Of a DNA stretch of 64,000 bases, positions 15,610-25,321 are shown in pieces. The position numbers and the translations under genes were made by a program. Positions within the stretch are counted from its first letter, which is position 1; each line of letters begins with the position of its first letter. The notes under the pieces are model-generated. The model made no database searches. It was given only the letters and a program-made list of their open reading frames with translations, and had not been told where the DNA came from. Source of the DNA: an uncultured Pelagibacteraceae bacterium. Lineage in GTDB: Bacteria; Pseudomonadota; Alphaproteobacteria; Pelagibacterales; Pelagibacteraceae. The stretch is taken from the NCBI GenBank assembly GCA_902575835.1, contig CACGSX010000003.1, forward strand, positions 62,001 through 126,000. The letters are read 5' to 3'.

Positions 15610-16674
15610 GTGAAGAAATTATTATTTCTTTTATCATTAATACTATTATCAACTAATTCATATAGTAAAAATTTTAATTTTAATAAAATTATTGAATTAG
15701 AAGCACCTTGGGGTTCGTCGTTCGTTAATGATAATGAAATGATTGTTACCGAGAAAGGTGGCAAAATAAAACTTGTTAATATTTCGACAAGAGAGACGAG
15801 TGAAATTGGTCATAACTTAAATTTTGTAGAATATGGACAGGGAGGATTATTGGATATTCTGTATAATGAAGATTACATTTACATCTCATACACAGAAAAT
15901 AGAAATAATTGGAAGACTAGTACTTCAATTGCACGTGCAAAATTTAATAAAAACAAATTAAATTTTAAAAATATTTTTCAAGCCAATCCACCAATTGACT
16001 CGCCTTATCATTTTGGTTCAAGACTGGTAATTAAAGACAATTATTTATTTGCTTCTGCAGGTGAAAGAGGCGGGGGAATGATTGCTCAAGATGGAAATAA
16101 ACATCCAGGAAGTATAATTAGAATTTATCTAGATGGTGGCATTCCAAAAGACAACCCTCGTTTTGAGGGGAAATCAGACTGGCTACCTGAAATATATCAA
16201 ATTGGTGTAAGAAATCCTCAAGGTTTAGCTTTATCACCTTTTGATGGAAAAATTTATATGAGCAATCATGGTGCAAAAGGAGGCGATTGGTTTGGTGAAG
16301 CAAAGAAAGGTGAAAATTATGGTTGGAAAATTCTTGGATGGGGTGGCACAAATTATTCAGGTATACCAATAGGGCCAAAATGGAAACCTGGCTTTACAAA
16401 AGCCATTCAATATTGGGTTCCATCTATAGCCACAAGTGCAATCACAATTTATAAAGGTAATGAATTTAAAGAATGGAATGGTCATGCATTAATTACTTCT
16501 CTTAAAGATAAGTCTTTAAGAAAATTAGAGTTTAATGATTTATCAAACGTAAAAGAGGAAATAATATTTAAAGATAAAATTGGAAGAATCAGAGACATAC
16601 AAATTCATCCTATAAATGGTAAACTATATTTTTTAAATCAAGATGGATTGTGGTTGATGGAAAATTCTAATTAG
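15610..16674 (+). CDS. PQQ-dependent aldose/sorbosone dehydrogenase-like periplasmic protein
   Basis: A six-bladed beta-propeller of the glucose/sorbosone dehydrogenase (soluble PQQ dehydrogenase, YliI/Asd-like) family. Markers: GGKIKLVN, GQGGLLDILYN, FGSRLVIKDNYLFASAGERG, IGVRNPQGLALSPFDGKIYMSNHG, GENYGW, and PSIATSAITIYKGNEF. These enzymes oxidise sugars in the periplasm using PQQ and calcium; PQQ would have to be scavenged or made elsewhere. I chose GTG at 15610, immediately after the SDR stop, because it gives a clean signal peptide (KKLLFLLSLILLSTNSYS). An upstream ATG at 15574 would read through the SDR end. It overlaps the convergent MBL gene by 8 bases. Confidence 0.82.
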   Translation: MKKLLFLLSLILLSTNSYSKNFNFNKIIELEAPWGSSFVNDNEMIVTEKGGKIKLVNISTRETSEIGHNLNFVEYGQGGLLDILYNEDYIYISYTENRNNWKTSTSIARAKFNKNKLNFKNIFQANPPIDSPYHFGSRLVIKDNYLFASAGERGGGMIAQDGNKHPGSIIRIYLDGGIPKDNPRFEGKSDWLPEIYQIGVRNPQGLALSPFDGKIYMSNHGAKGGDWFGEAKKGENYGWKILGWGGTNYSGIPIGPKWKPGFTKAIQYWVPSIATSAITIYKGNEFKEWNGHALITSLKDKSLRKLEFNDLSNVKEEIIFKDKIGRIRDIQIHPINGKLYFLNQDGLWLMENSN

Positions 16675-17668
16675 TATCAAAAAGCTCTTTAAATAATTTA
16701 AATTCACCAATTTTAAAAATAATTGCATCATTTTTTTTAAATCCGAATTTTTCTGCATTTTGCTTAAACCTTAAAGGGGGCTCTAATATTGGTTCAAGTG
16801 ATAAGACAAAAGTTCCCCAATGCATTCCAATTACTTTTTTACTTTTTAAATCTTTAGCAAGTCCAAGGGCTTCTTCAGGGTTAGTGTGGTAAGCAGAAGA
16901 ATCTTTAATTGAAGCCATAGGATAAAAATTATATGCACCAATGTTAATAAATGTTAAATCAATTGGACCATACTTATCTCCCAATTCTTTATATATTTTT
17001 CCAACACCAGTATCACATGAAAATAATATTTTTTTTTCTTTGTATTCAATCAAATAGCTGCCCCATAAAGTTTTGTTAGTATCCGTTAAACTCCTTTTTG
17101 ACCAGTGGACTGATGGCAAAAAAGAAATATTTAAATTCTGATTTATTCTTATTTGATCATACCAATCCATTTCATTTACATCTTTAAATCTATTAATTTT
17201 AAAATATTTTTTTAGTCCTAAAGGTACCAGGACTTTAGATTGTTTATAAGGAAATCTCATTATTGTTTTCATGTCTTGATGATCGTAGTGATTGTGAGTT
17301 AGTAGAAAAATATCTGTTCTTGGTATCTCATTAAGTTTTAATGCTGGTTCGGTAAATCTCTTTGGCCCAAAAAATAAAGGTCCTGCATTTTTTGAAAAAA
17401 CTGGATCTGTTATTATTGTTATTTCCCCTAATTTTAATAAAAATGTTGCATGACCTATCCACGCTACATAATCTTCTTTTTGAAAATTATTTAAATCCAA
17501 TAAAACTTTTTCTTTTTTAATTATATTACTTTCAGGAAAAGTCATATCTAATTTTTTTTTTTCTTGGTTAAAGACCTTAAACGACCAATTGAAATTCATA
17601 TCAATCACCTTTGATCCTTCAGGATTACGAAATGTGCCATTTGCTAAATGATGATATTTTTTTTTCAT
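16667..17668 (-). CDS. MBL-fold metal-dependent hydrolase (NAPE-PLD/UlaG-like)
   Basis: A 333-residue metallo-beta-lactamase-fold protein. It contains WIGHATFLLKLG, ITDPVF, the metal-binding THNHYDHQDM motif, LPSVHWSKRS, FSCDTGVG and a final MHWGTF histidine. The layout resembles N-acyl-phosphatidylethanolamine phospholipase D-like hydrolases (DUF-type outer-membrane or cytoplasmic homologues such as RomA). The substrate is probably a phosphodiester or lactone but is unknown. No signal peptide is seen. It is 6 bases downstream of the arylesterase gene, probably in one operon with it. Confidence 0.85.
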   Translation of the reverse strand: MKKKYHHLANGTFRNPEGSKVIDMNFNWSFKVFNQEKKKLDMTFPESNIIKKEKVLLDLNNFQKEDYVAWIGHATFLLKLGEITIITDPVFSKNAGPLFFGPKRFTEPALKLNEIPRTDIFLLTHNHYDHQDMKTIMRFPYKQSKVLVPLGLKKYFKINRFKDVNEMDWYDQIRINQNLNISFLPSVHWSKRSLTDTNKTLWGSYLIEYKEKKILFSCDTGVGKIYKELGDKYGPIDLTFINIGAYNFYPMASIKDSSAYHTNPEEALGLAKDLKSKKVIGMHWGTFVLSLEPILEPPLRFKQNAEKFGFKKNDAIIFKIGEFKLFKELFDTN

Positions 17669-17674
17669 ATCCGA

Positions 17675-18283
17675 TTAATAATTTTTTGAAATAATATCTT
17701 GTATTGTATTACTTATAACTATTGTTCCAGCTTTGTTAGGATGTATGCCATCTTGTTGATTTAAATTTGGATCAAGAGCAACACCCTCCAGCAAAAATGG
17801 AATTAAAGGTAAATTATATTTTTTTGACAATTTAGGATAAATAGCATCAAAATTTTTTTTATATTTAGCTCCATGAGTTGTTGGCGCAACCATCCCAGCT
17901 AATATAATTTTTATTTTTTTTCTGTTAGCGATTTTAATTATTTCTTCTAAATTTCTCTCGGTTTCATCTGGTTGAATTCCTCTAAGCATATCATTTGCCC
18001 CAAGACCAAGGATGATTAGATCAATACCGGGTTGTGATAAACTCCATTCTGCTCTATTCAATCCACCAGAAGAAGTACTTCCTGACACACTTCCATTTAT
18101 TACCTTAATATTCAAACCACTCCTAATGAGATTACTTTCTAAAACCAAAGATAAGTGTTGTTCTTTAGGTAAACCATAACCCGCCATTAAACTATCGCCG
18201 AATAATATAACCTTTTCTATTGCACTTGCATTTATGTGCACTAGAAAGAATAACAATATTTTTATAAATAAACTTTTATTCAT
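17675..18283 (-). CDS. tesA: Periplasmic SGNH/GDSL arylesterase-lysophospholipase (TesA-like)
   Basis: An SGNH hydrolase of the TesA/arylesterase type. After a signal peptide (about 1-20) come block I ILFGDSLMAGYGLP with the catalytic Ser, GSVSGSTS (Gly block), LGANDMLRG (Asn block) and QDGIHPN (Asp-x-x-His). It hydrolyses thioesters or esters of fatty acids in the periplasm. I chose ATG at 18283 (202 residues), preceded by AAGAAG at a suitable distance. Its start codon shares the palindrome CATG with the divergent ABC gene. The tesA/ybbA/ybbP arrangement is the same as in E. coli. Confidence 0.9.
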   Translation of the reverse strand: MNKSLFIKILLFFLVHINASAIEKVILFGDSLMAGYGLPKEQHLSLVLESNLIRSGLNIKVINGSVSGSTSSGGLNRAEWSLSQPGIDLIILGLGANDMLRGIQPDETERNLEEIIKIANRKKIKIILAGMVAPTTHGAKYKKNFDAIYPKLSKKYNLPLIPFLLEGVALDPNLNQQDGIHPNKAGTIVISNTIQDIISKNY

Positions 18284-18947
18284 GAACACACTTCTTAAAT
18301 TAAAAAAAATAAATCTCAAATACCAAACTGGGAAGGACAATATCAATGTTTTAAAAAATATTGATTTAACTATAAAAAAAAAAGAAACTGTATCTGTGGT
18401 TGGAGAAAGTGGGTCAGGAAAAACAAGCTTGATTATGCTTATTGGTGGACTAGAACGTCCAACCTCAGGGAAAATAATATTTCAAGACAGGGAAATAACA
18501 AATCTTAATGAAGACGAAGTATCTGAAATTAGAAAGCAAAATATAGGAATTATATTTCAATCTTTCTATTTAATTCCAAATTATACAGCTGTTGAAAATG
18601 TAGCTTTAACACTTGAACTTAATGAATTTAAAAATCCAGAGAAAGAAGCAAAGAGTTTATTAGATCGATTTGGTCTAAAACATAGATTGAATAATCTTCC
18701 AAGTCAATTATCTGGCGGAGAGCAACAACGTGTGGCGATTGCAAGAGCAATTGCAATGAAACCAGATTTGATTTTAGCTGATGAACCAACTGGTAATCTA
18801 GATACCGAAAACTCAATAATGATCTCTGAAATTTTATTTAAATATGTCAAAGAAGAAGGGTCTTCTTTAATAATGGTCACACATGATCAAAAATTAGCAG
18901 ACAAAGCAAAACGAAAAATTAAAATCAAAGATGGAAAAATTAAATAA
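18282..18947 (+). CDS. ybbA: YbbA-like ABC transporter ATPase
   Basis: A 221-residue ABC ATPase of the LolD/MacB/YbbA group: Walker [12 protein letters not shown]-loop FQSFYLIP, signature [16 protein letters not shown], Walker [10 protein letters not shown] and H-loop VTHD. It partners the FtsX-type permease encoded next (overlap of 17 bases). YbbAP systems are mechanotransmission-type ABC complexes; roles in envelope lipid or hydrophobic-compound handling have been proposed. I chose ATG at 18282 because upstream residues (from 18234) show no family similarity. Divergent from tesA, as in E. coli. Confidence 0.9.
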   Translation: MNTLLKLKKINLKYQTGKDNINVLKNIDLTIKKKETVSVVGESGSGKTSLIMLIGGLERPTSGKIIFQDREITNLNEDEVSEIRKQNIGIIFQSFYLIPNYTAVENVALTLELNEFKNPEKEAKSLLDRFGLKHRLNNLPSQLSGGEQQRVAIARAIAMKPDLILADEPTGNLDTENSIMISEILFKYVKEEGSSLIMVTHDQKLADKAKRKIKIKDGKIK

Positions 18948-21468
18948 TTCTTCGGAGTTAAGTTTAATATTCAAGTATGCTTTAAAGGATTTAAGCAGAA
19001 ATTATAAAAAAATTTCAAGCATTATTGTAACGCTTTTTATTAGTCTTTTTATTTTAAGTGCCATCTTTACAATCGAAGATAGTTTAAAAAAAGAGCTTAA
19101 TGATAATGCAAAAGTTCTTTTGGGTGGAGATCTCGAAATCGATTATAACCGTAATCAGGGGGATCTTAATTTAGTCAATAAAGTAAAGGAATTTTCAACT
19201 GTCTCTCAAATAATCGAGTTCAGTACTATGCTTTCTACGACAGGCAGAGAAAAAAATAAATCATTATTTACAAGAATTAAAACAGTTGATGAAAAATATC
19301 CACTTTACGGTGAAGTTGTTTATGAACCAGAAGATGCTTATGAAAGAATGCAAAAGGAACCAAAGACAATTTTGATTAATGAAAGTTTATCAAAAACTTT
19401 AAAGATAAAAATAAATGACAAAGTTAAGGTACAAGATCAAAGTTTCATAGTTGTTGGAATTATAAAATCTGTACCTGATGTCAGTGGGTTTGTAGCTTTT
19501 GGAGATTGGGCATTAGCAGGAAAACAAACTTTGGAGATACTAAAACTAAATGGAATAGGTAGTTTTTTAAATTATGAATATAAAGTAAAATTTAAACCAA
19601 GTGATGATCCAAAAAAAATAGAAAGTAAGATCAGAGATATTTTTAAAGATGACCAAAAAGTAAAACTTAGATTTCCAGAAAATTCAGCAAGTGGCTTAAA
19701 AAGGATAATTAATAATTTTTCCCAATTTCTCTCTTTAGTTTCAATTAGTGCAATGTTAATTGCTGGAATAGGTATCGCTAATACATTGTTGTCATTTATA
19801 AACCAGAATAATATGTCTATAGCTGTAAGAAAAGCTGTAGGATTTTATTCAGGGAATATAAAAACACTCTATTATCTTCAATTATTAATATTATTATTTA
19901 TTATTACTGTAATTTCTTATGGCTCAAGTTTTCTAATTGTACCAATTGCGGATAAATATTTGTCTGATGGGTTGGGATTAAATATTTATCCAAAATTCTC
20001 TTTAATTAATTTTATAAAAATATTTATTGTTGGTTTATTAGTTCTAATAATTTTTTCAATACCAACAATAAGCTCAATTGATCAAGTTAAAGCATCAAAC
20101 CTATTTAGAAATGTATTCCAAAACCTACAATTTTATTACTCAAAAAAGTCAGTTATTTTGAGTTTTATCTTGTTATCATTTTTAGTTTTATTGTTTACAC
20201 TAGGATCTGAAAGGCCTTCTTATAGCTTGGGTTATTTTCTGGCTTTTTTTGTATGTCTAATTGTATTTTTTTTACTTTCAAAAATTATAATTTATTTAAT
20301 GAAAAAGTTTAATTTTATTTCAAATATCTCTTTAAAAGTATCGATAAAAAATATAACTCAAACAAAAAGTATTACCCCTATAACGATTATGTCTTTAGGC
20401 TTAGGTGTAACTTTATTGTTAACTTTAGCTTTAGTTGGAACAAATTTTAAAAGAGAAATTGCAAGATCTATTCCAGATATTGCACCTGATTATTTTTTTG
20501 TTGGAATTCAAAAAGGTGAGAAGAAAAAATTTGAACAAGGTGTTTACAAAATGAACCCTGATGCGAACATTGAAATAGTGCCTATGGTTTCTTCCGGAAT
20601 AGTAAAAATTAATGGTGTGAATCCAAATAGCTATATTAAACAAGATAATGATAGTTATTGGGTAATTGGAAGTGAAAGAAGATCTTCTTGGGTTGAAAAT
20701 ATACCTAAAGATAACCCGATTTTAAAAGGAGAATGGTGGGATTTATCTAAACCTAATCAACTTCAGATATCACTTGATGCAAAAGTGGCTAAAGATTTTA
20801 ACATTGAGTTAGGAGATATTTTTACTTTAAACATTTATGGTCGAGAAATTGATGGAGAAATAGTTAATTTTAGAGAAGTTGATTATCGTGATCTAAGTAT
20901 TAATTTTGCCATGTTATTTAATCCACAATTTGCAAAAAAGATTCCTCATGAATATTTAGCAACTGCTAAGTTTAAAAATCCAGATAATTTTGATGAAACC
21001 AAAATGTTAGAAGTATTACCGAGTTTGTCTATGATAAAAATTGCTGATTACCTAAATAAAGTAACATCAGTTTTAAATAAAGTTTTCATAGCTGTAACCC
21101 TAATATCTGGAGTAACAATTGTCATTGGATTGATTGTTATCTCAAGTGCTATAATGGTCCAAGGAAAAGTAAAGGAGTACCAAAATCTTGTATTTAAAAT
21201 TTTAGGTTTTTCAAAAAAAGAAATTATATTTTCGTCTTTGGTAGAATTTATAATTATTTTTATGTCGGTAATATTAATTGCAATTTTTTTTGCAGTAATT
21301 GGATCAAAATTTATTATGGAGAACATTTTTGAATTAGTTTGGCAATTTGATTTTAAAGTTTTAATTTACCTTGGTGCCTCTATAGGAATTGTGGCCTTGA
21401 TTTTGATCATGCTAACTAATCTTAAATACTTAAGTCCTAAAGTTTATCCATTAATAAGAAATCAATAG
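18931..21468 (+). CDS. ybbP: YbbP-like FtsX-domain ABC transporter permease
   Basis: An 845-residue inner-membrane protein with two FtsX domains. An N-terminal helix (about 23-46) leads into a large periplasmic domain, followed by helices around 260-360, a second block near 400-510, another periplasmic region and terminal helices around 710-835. This matches YbbP (predicted permease, type VII ABC architecture). With YbbA it forms an ABC complex linked functionally to the divergent TesA-like esterase. The start overlaps ybbA, indicating coupling. Ends 6 bases from convergent folD. Confidence 0.88.
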   Translation: MEKLNNSSELSLIFKYALKDLSRNYKKISSIIVTLFISLFILSAIFTIEDSLKKELNDNAKVLLGGDLEIDYNRNQGDLNLVNKVKEFSTVSQIIEFSTMLSTTGREKNKSLFTRIKTVDEKYPLYGEVVYEPEDAYERMQKEPKTILINESLSKTLKIKINDKVKVQDQSFIVVGIIKSVPDVSGFVAFGDWALAGKQTLEILKLNGIGSFLNYEYKVKFKPSDDPKKIESKIRDIFKDDQKVKLRFPENSASGLKRIINNFSQFLSLVSISAMLIAGIGIANTLLSFINQNNMSIAVRKAVGFYSGNIKTLYYLQLLILLFIITVISYGSSFLIVPIADKYLSDGLGLNIYPKFSLINFIKIFIVGLLVLIIFSIPTISSIDQVKASNLFRNVFQNLQFYYSKKSVILSFILLSFLVLLFTLGSERPSYSLGYFLAFFVCLIVFFLLSKIIIYLMKKFNFISNISLKVSIKNITQTKSITPITIMSLGLGVTLLLTLALVGTNFKREIARSIPDIAPDYFFVGIQKGEKKKFEQGVYKMNPDANIEIVPMVSSGIVKINGVNPNSYIKQDNDSYWVIGSERRSSWVENIPKDNPILKGEWWDLSKPNQLQISLDAKVAKDFNIELGDIFTLNIYGREIDGEIVNFREVDYRDLSINFAMLFNPQFAKKIPHEYLATAKFKNPDNFDETKMLEVLPSLSMIKIADYLNKVTSVLNKVFIAVTLISGVTIVIGLIVISSAIMVQGKVKEYQNLVFKILGFSKKEIIFSSLVEFIIIFMSVILIAIFFAVIGSKFIMENIFELVWQFDFKVLIYLGASIGIVALILIMLTNLKYLSPKVYPLIRNQ

Positions 21469-21474
21469 TAAATT

Positions 21475-22320
21475 TTATTTATTCGCTCTTTTAAAACATT
21501 CAATTGTATTTTTAAGCAAACAAGCAATAGTCATAGGTCCAACTCCACCTGGAACTGGAGTTAAAGCTTTTGCAACTTTTGATACCTCATCAAATGCAAC
21601 ATCACCAACTAGGCCGTTTTCAGTTTTATTAATACCAACGTCAATCACAATTGCATCTTTTTTCACCCAATCACCTTTTACAAGCTCAGGGATTCCAACG
21701 GCAGCAACTATAATGTCTCCTTTTAAACATTCACCTTTAAGATCATTTGTTTTTGAATGAGTAATTGTAACTGTGCAATTTTCTTTCAACAACAGCTGTG
21801 TCATTGGCTTACCATTTAAATTTGATCTTCCAACAATTACAGCCTTTTTTCCATTAAGGTTTGGTTCAATTTTTTTTATTAATAAATAACAACCTAAAGG
21901 AGTGCACGGAATAGAACTTTCATACCCTGACGACAGATTACCAACATTCATGGGATGAAATCCATCTACATCCTTCTCTGGCATAATTGCCTCTATAACT
22001 TTTTGTTTATCAATATGTTTAGGAAGTGGGAGCTGAACTAAAATTCCTGAAACGGAGTCGTCATTATTAAGTTCATCGATTTTTTTTAAAACTTCACTTT
22101 CTTCAACACTGTCAGGGTATCTAATCACCTCTGATTTAAGGCCCACTTCATTGGCAGATTTCTCTTTATTTCTAACATAAATTTGACTAGGTGCTAAATC
22201 ACCAATCAATATGACCGTTAAACCTGGTACTTTATTATGCCTATCTTTTAAAGATAAGACTTCTTTCTTGAGCTCTTCTCTTAAATCAGCAGCAGCTTTT
22301 TTTCCATCAATTAAAATCAT
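21475..22320 (-). CDS. folD: Bifunctional methylenetetrahydrofolate dehydrogenase/cyclohydrolase FolD
   Basis: A 281-residue FolD, interconverting 5,10-methylene-, methenyl- and 10-formyl-tetrahydrofolate with NADP. Visible motifs: substrate/catalytic YVRNKEKSANEVGL (Tyr and Lys), GILVQLPLPKHI, KDVDGFHPMNVG, the cofactor loop VIVGRSNLNGKPM and the C-terminal PVPGGVGPMTIACLL. Length is normal. It is the last gene of the leftward run hemC-hemD-mscS-yggT-folD, 3 bases after yggT. Confidence 0.97.
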   Translation of the reverse strand: MILIDGKKAAADLREELKKEVLSLKDRHNKVPGLTVILIGDLAPSQIYVRNKEKSANEVGLKSEVIRYPDSVEESEVLKKIDELNNDDSVSGILVQLPLPKHIDKQKVIEAIMPEKDVDGFHPMNVGNLSSGYESSIPCTPLGCYLLIKKIEPNLNGKKAVIVGRSNLNGKPMTQLLLKENCTVTITHSKTNDLKGECLKGDIIVAAVGIPELVKGDWVKKDAIVIDVGINKTENGLVGDVAFDEVSKVAKALTPVPGGVGPMTIACLLKNTIECFKRANK

Positions 22321-22323
22321 TTA

Positions 22324-22614
22324 TTAAAATATTAGTGGTGCAATGTAGAGTTTCATACACATTTCTATGAACCATATCAACAAAAGAAGTACGATAGGAG
22401 AAATATCAAAAGCACCAAGGTTAGGTAAAAATCTTCTAATTCTAATTAAAATCGGTTCTGTCATTTTATAAGTGAAATCTAATATTAAATATACAAACCG
22501 ATTGCTTGTATTTATTACATTAAAAGCGACCAACCAACTTATAACGACATTGGCAATTACAACATATGAATAAAGTTTTAAAATTTGAAGAGCTAAATAA
22601 AATATAGCAATCAT
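22324..22614 (-). CDS. YggT family membrane protein
   Basis: A 96-residue protein with two hydrophobic segments (about 4-28 and 66-92) and the YggT pattern VVIANVVISWLVAF ... TEPILIRIRRFLPNLGAFDISPIVLLLLIWF. YggT proteins are linked to osmotic shock protection in E. coli and, in other lineages, to thylakoid or division-related roles; function here is unknown. Its start overlaps the end of the MscS-type gene by 4 bases, so it may assist that channel in osmotic response. Confidence 0.85.
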   Translation of the reverse strand: MIAIFYLALQILKLYSYVVIANVVISWLVAFNVINTSNRFVYLILDFTYKMTEPILIRIRRFLPNLGAFDISPIVLLLLIWFIEMCMKLYIAPLIF

Positions 22615-23696
22615 TTTTTTTCAACGTAAATAGACTGACTTGGAAATGCAAAAGCAGCTTCCTTACCTTCAACAATTTTTTTTATTTCAAGTGCTAAATT
22701 TTCTTTTACTTGTAAATAATTAGTCCAACTATTTGTTTTTGTAAAACATCTAACATACATATCAATCGAGCTATCTGAAAACTTATCAATTCTTACAGCA
22801 ACTCCTACAGATTGGTCATAATCATCACCTTTATTTATGTGATCTTCAATTTCGTCTCTTATTGTTTTCAATTGATCAATTGTAGTGTCATATTGAAGAG
22901 TTATTATCCAACTAATAGCCCAGTTAGTCTTTCTTGTATTATTAATCACAGCATTTTCTGCAAATTGAAAATTAGGAATAATTGCCAGTGATTTATCAAA
23001 TTTTCTTATAACAGTTGATCTGAAACCAATGTTCTCAACAACCCCTTCGATTACTCCCTCAACTTTAATCCAATCACCAATTCTAAATCTTTTTTCAACT
23101 AATACTAAAATTCCAGATATTAAATTTTTAAATAAATCTTGTGCACCTAATGCTACTGCTACTCCAAATAAACCTAATCCTGCAATTATTGGTCCAATTT
23201 TGATTCCCCATAACTCAAGAACAGCAGCTGCACCTAAAATAAAAATTAAAATTTTAAGAGACTTTATAATCCAGCCTATTAATTCTTTTGTCAGGACTTT
23301 ATCTAATCCACTTAAAATATATGATATAGGCTCAATTATCTGATGTATTATCCAAAATATTAAAATTGTTATCAAGGTTCTGTTAACATTATCTATGAAA
23401 CCCCTGGTCTCATTATCAAATGACATATAGTAACTGGCAAAAAAGACACCAAGAACAATTGGAAGAAACCTAGCAGGACCTTCCATAGATTTTACAAAAG
23501 TATCATCTAATTTATTGGTTGTTCTTTTTGAAATTAGCTCCAATTTTTTTATTACAAGTTTGCTGATTAGACCTCTAAATATTAAAAATAATACAAATAT
23601 TCCAAGACCTACTATTATCTGAAAGAAATCTACCCCAAGAATTCCCTGCTTCCAAACAGATAAAAATAACTCATTTAGTTTATTAAAAACGTCCAT
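22611..23696 (-). CDS. MscS-family mechanosensitive ion channel
   Basis: A 361-residue MscS-type channel. After several membrane helices the pore-lining helix and beta domain are recognisable: IGPIIAGLGLFGVAVALGAQ, DLFKNLISGILVLVEKRF, then IGDWIKVEGVIEGVVENIGFRSTVIRKFDKSLAIIPN. Such channels release solutes during hypo-osmotic shock. The protein is slightly longer than E. coli MscS (286) because of an extended N-terminal membrane region. Located between hemD (2 bases upstream) and yggT (overlapping). Confidence 0.92.
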   Translation of the reverse strand: MDVFNKLNELFLSVWKQGILGVDFFQIIVGLGIFVLFLIFRGLISKLVIKKLELISKRTTNKLDDTFVKSMEGPARFLPIVLGVFFASYYMSFDNETRGFIDNVNRTLITILIFWIIHQIIEPISYILSGLDKVLTKELIGWIIKSLKILIFILGAAAVLELWGIKIGPIIAGLGLFGVAVALGAQDLFKNLISGILVLVEKRFRIGDWIKVEGVIEGVVENIGFRSTVIRKFDKSLAIIPNFQFAENAVINNTRKTNWAISWIITLQYDTTIDQLKTIRDEIEDHINKGDDYDQSVGVAVRIDKFSDSSIDMYVRCFTKTNSWTNYLQVKENLALEIKKIVEGKEAAFAFPSQSIYVEKK

Positions 23697-23698
23697 TT

Positions 23699-24397
23699 TT
23701 AAATTTTATATAGCAAAAACTCCTCTTCACCAGGGTTAAAAAGAAAAATTTTTTTCCATTTAATGTTATTTAATACTGAAGATGCTTTTTCACCCATACA
23801 CATAAGGTTAGTTTCCATCCAAATATTATCTAAATTATATTTTTTTATTAAACCATAAAAAGCCTTTGCACTATTTTCAGAATATATAAAAACAATTTCT
23901 GGCACAGAAGATTTGATATCTTTTAAAAAATCATCACTTAAATTTTCATTGGGTATTGCAGTATAATTTATAATTCTCTTGATGACATAGTTTTGTGAAA
24001 TTAAGTCTTGATCAAGACTATAAGAAACAATTTCTCCACTAATATAGGCCATTGGTCCAATCTTTGGGTCAAAGTTTTGTAAAATTAATTCTTTAAGATT
24101 ATTTACGTTACCTTCAGCGCAGAAAATATTTTGAAAGCCTAATTCTTTTGCCTTTCTTTCTGTTGCAAGACCTACACAAAAACAAATTATTTTTTTATCT
24201 ATTTTTGAATATTTTAAATTTTTTAAAGAATTAGCGCTCGTAAAAATGATGCCTTTGAATTGGCTAAAGTCTATTTCTTGTGTTTCTATTTTTTTTATTT
24301 GCAATAAGGGTAAATGAGAAACTTTATGTTTCATCGAAGTAAATTTTAAAATTAATTCTTTGCTATCATCTAATGGTCTGGTTAATAAAATATGCAT
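23699..24397 (-). CDS. hemD: Uroporphyrinogen-III synthase
   Basis: A 232-residue protein consistent with HemD, which cyclises hydroxymethylbilane to uroporphyrinogen III. The family diverges strongly; supporting features are ILLTRPLDDS at the N-terminus, GIIFTSANSLKNL, the VGLATERKAKELGF segment and FIYSENSAKAFYGL in the second half, consistent with two alternating alpha/beta domains. Position directly after hemC (1-base gap) is the usual hemCD arrangement and carries much of the weight. Confidence 0.87.
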   Translation of the reverse strand: MHILLTRPLDDSKELILKFTSMKHKVSHLPLLQIKKIETQEIDFSQFKGIIFTSANSLKNLKYSKIDKKIICFCVGLATERKAKELGFQNIFCAEGNVNNLKELILQNFDPKIGPMAYISGEIVSYSLDQDLISQNYVIKRIINYTAIPNENLSDDFLKDIKSSVPEIVFIYSENSAKAFYGLIKKYNLDNIWMETNLMCMGEKASSVLNNIKWKKIFLFNPGEEEFLLYKI

Positions 24398-24398
24398 A

Positions 24399-25310
24399 CT
24401 AATTTTTATAAGAACCTTTTGATTGTAATTTAAGTTTTTCTCCGATCATTCTACTAACAATTTCTATTTTATCTTTTTTTACTGTTTCTCTAATAAAATA
24501 TCTCATTTTCCCATCGACAGAAAAGAGCTCTGTTACCAAGTCTACATTTTCACCAGTGATTTTTGCAAATACTCCTACAGCGGTATCGCAATCTCCTTCT
24601 AGAACTTTCAAAACCTCTCTTTCGGCATTTGCTACAATTCTAGTTTCAATATCATTAATTTTTTCTAGCAAATCTATAATATCATTATCATTTTTTTTAC
24701 ACTGTATTGCAATAATTCCTTGTCCAGCACAAGGTATGAGTTCATCAACACTAAATTCTTGTGTTATTTTATTTTCTAATTTTAATGAGTCTATGCCAGC
24801 TTTAGAAAGTAGTATTGCATCAAATTCACCATTTTCTAATTTTTGAATTCTTGTATCTACATTTCCTCTGATTAATTTATATTTTAAATCAGATCTTTTT
24901 TTCTTTAATTGAAATTCCCTTCTGAAGGAAGAGGTGCCAATTACAGAGTTAGGCGCTAGATCCTCAAATTTTGTATTGTTTTTACTAATTAATATTTCAT
25001 TTGGTGAATTTCTTTTTAAAAAATTGTTTGTCAAAAGCCTCTCTGTTTCGATTGTTGGCATATCTTTTAGTGCATGCACAGCAATATCAATATCCTCATT
25101 AAGTAATTCTTTTTCAATTTGCTCTGCAAATAATCCTTTACCACCTATGTCAGACAACCGTTGGTCTTGTTTTTGATCTCCTGTTGTTACTATTTTTTTT
25201 AGTTTTATTTCATTTGGAAAAATTTTATTTAATTCATTTCTTACTTTTTCCGCGTAAATTAATGCTAACTTGCTACCTCTTGTTCCAATTGTTAGAGTAT
25301 TTTTTTTCAT
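24399..25310 (-). CDS. hemC: Porphobilinogen deaminase (hydroxymethylbilane synthase)
   Basis: A 303-residue HemC that polymerises four porphobilinogens into hydroxymethylbilane. Motifs: IGTRGSKLALIYA at the N-terminus, GDQKQDQRLSDIGGKGLFAEQIE, the active-site region HALKDMPT, IGTSSFRRE, RGNVDTRIQKLENGEFDAILL, and the dipyrromethane-cofactor cysteine in LEGDCDTAVGVFA. First gene of a five-gene leftward run; divergent from tsaD across a 58-base gap with an inverted repeat. Confidence 0.97.
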   Translation of the reverse strand: MKKNTLTIGTRGSKLALIYAEKVRNELNKIFPNEIKLKKIVTTGDQKQDQRLSDIGGKGLFAEQIEKELLNEDIDIAVHALKDMPTIETERLLTNNFLKRNSPNEILISKNNTKFEDLAPNSVIGTSSFRREFQLKKKRSDLKYKLIRGNVDTRIQKLENGEFDAILLSKAGIDSLKLENKITQEFSVDELIPCAGQGIIAIQCKKNDNDIIDLLEKINDIETRIVANAEREVLKVLEGDCDTAVGVFAKITGENVDLVTELFSVDGKMRYFIRETVKKDKIEIVSRMIGEKLKLQSKGSYKN

Positions 25311-25321
25311 AAAACTTATTT

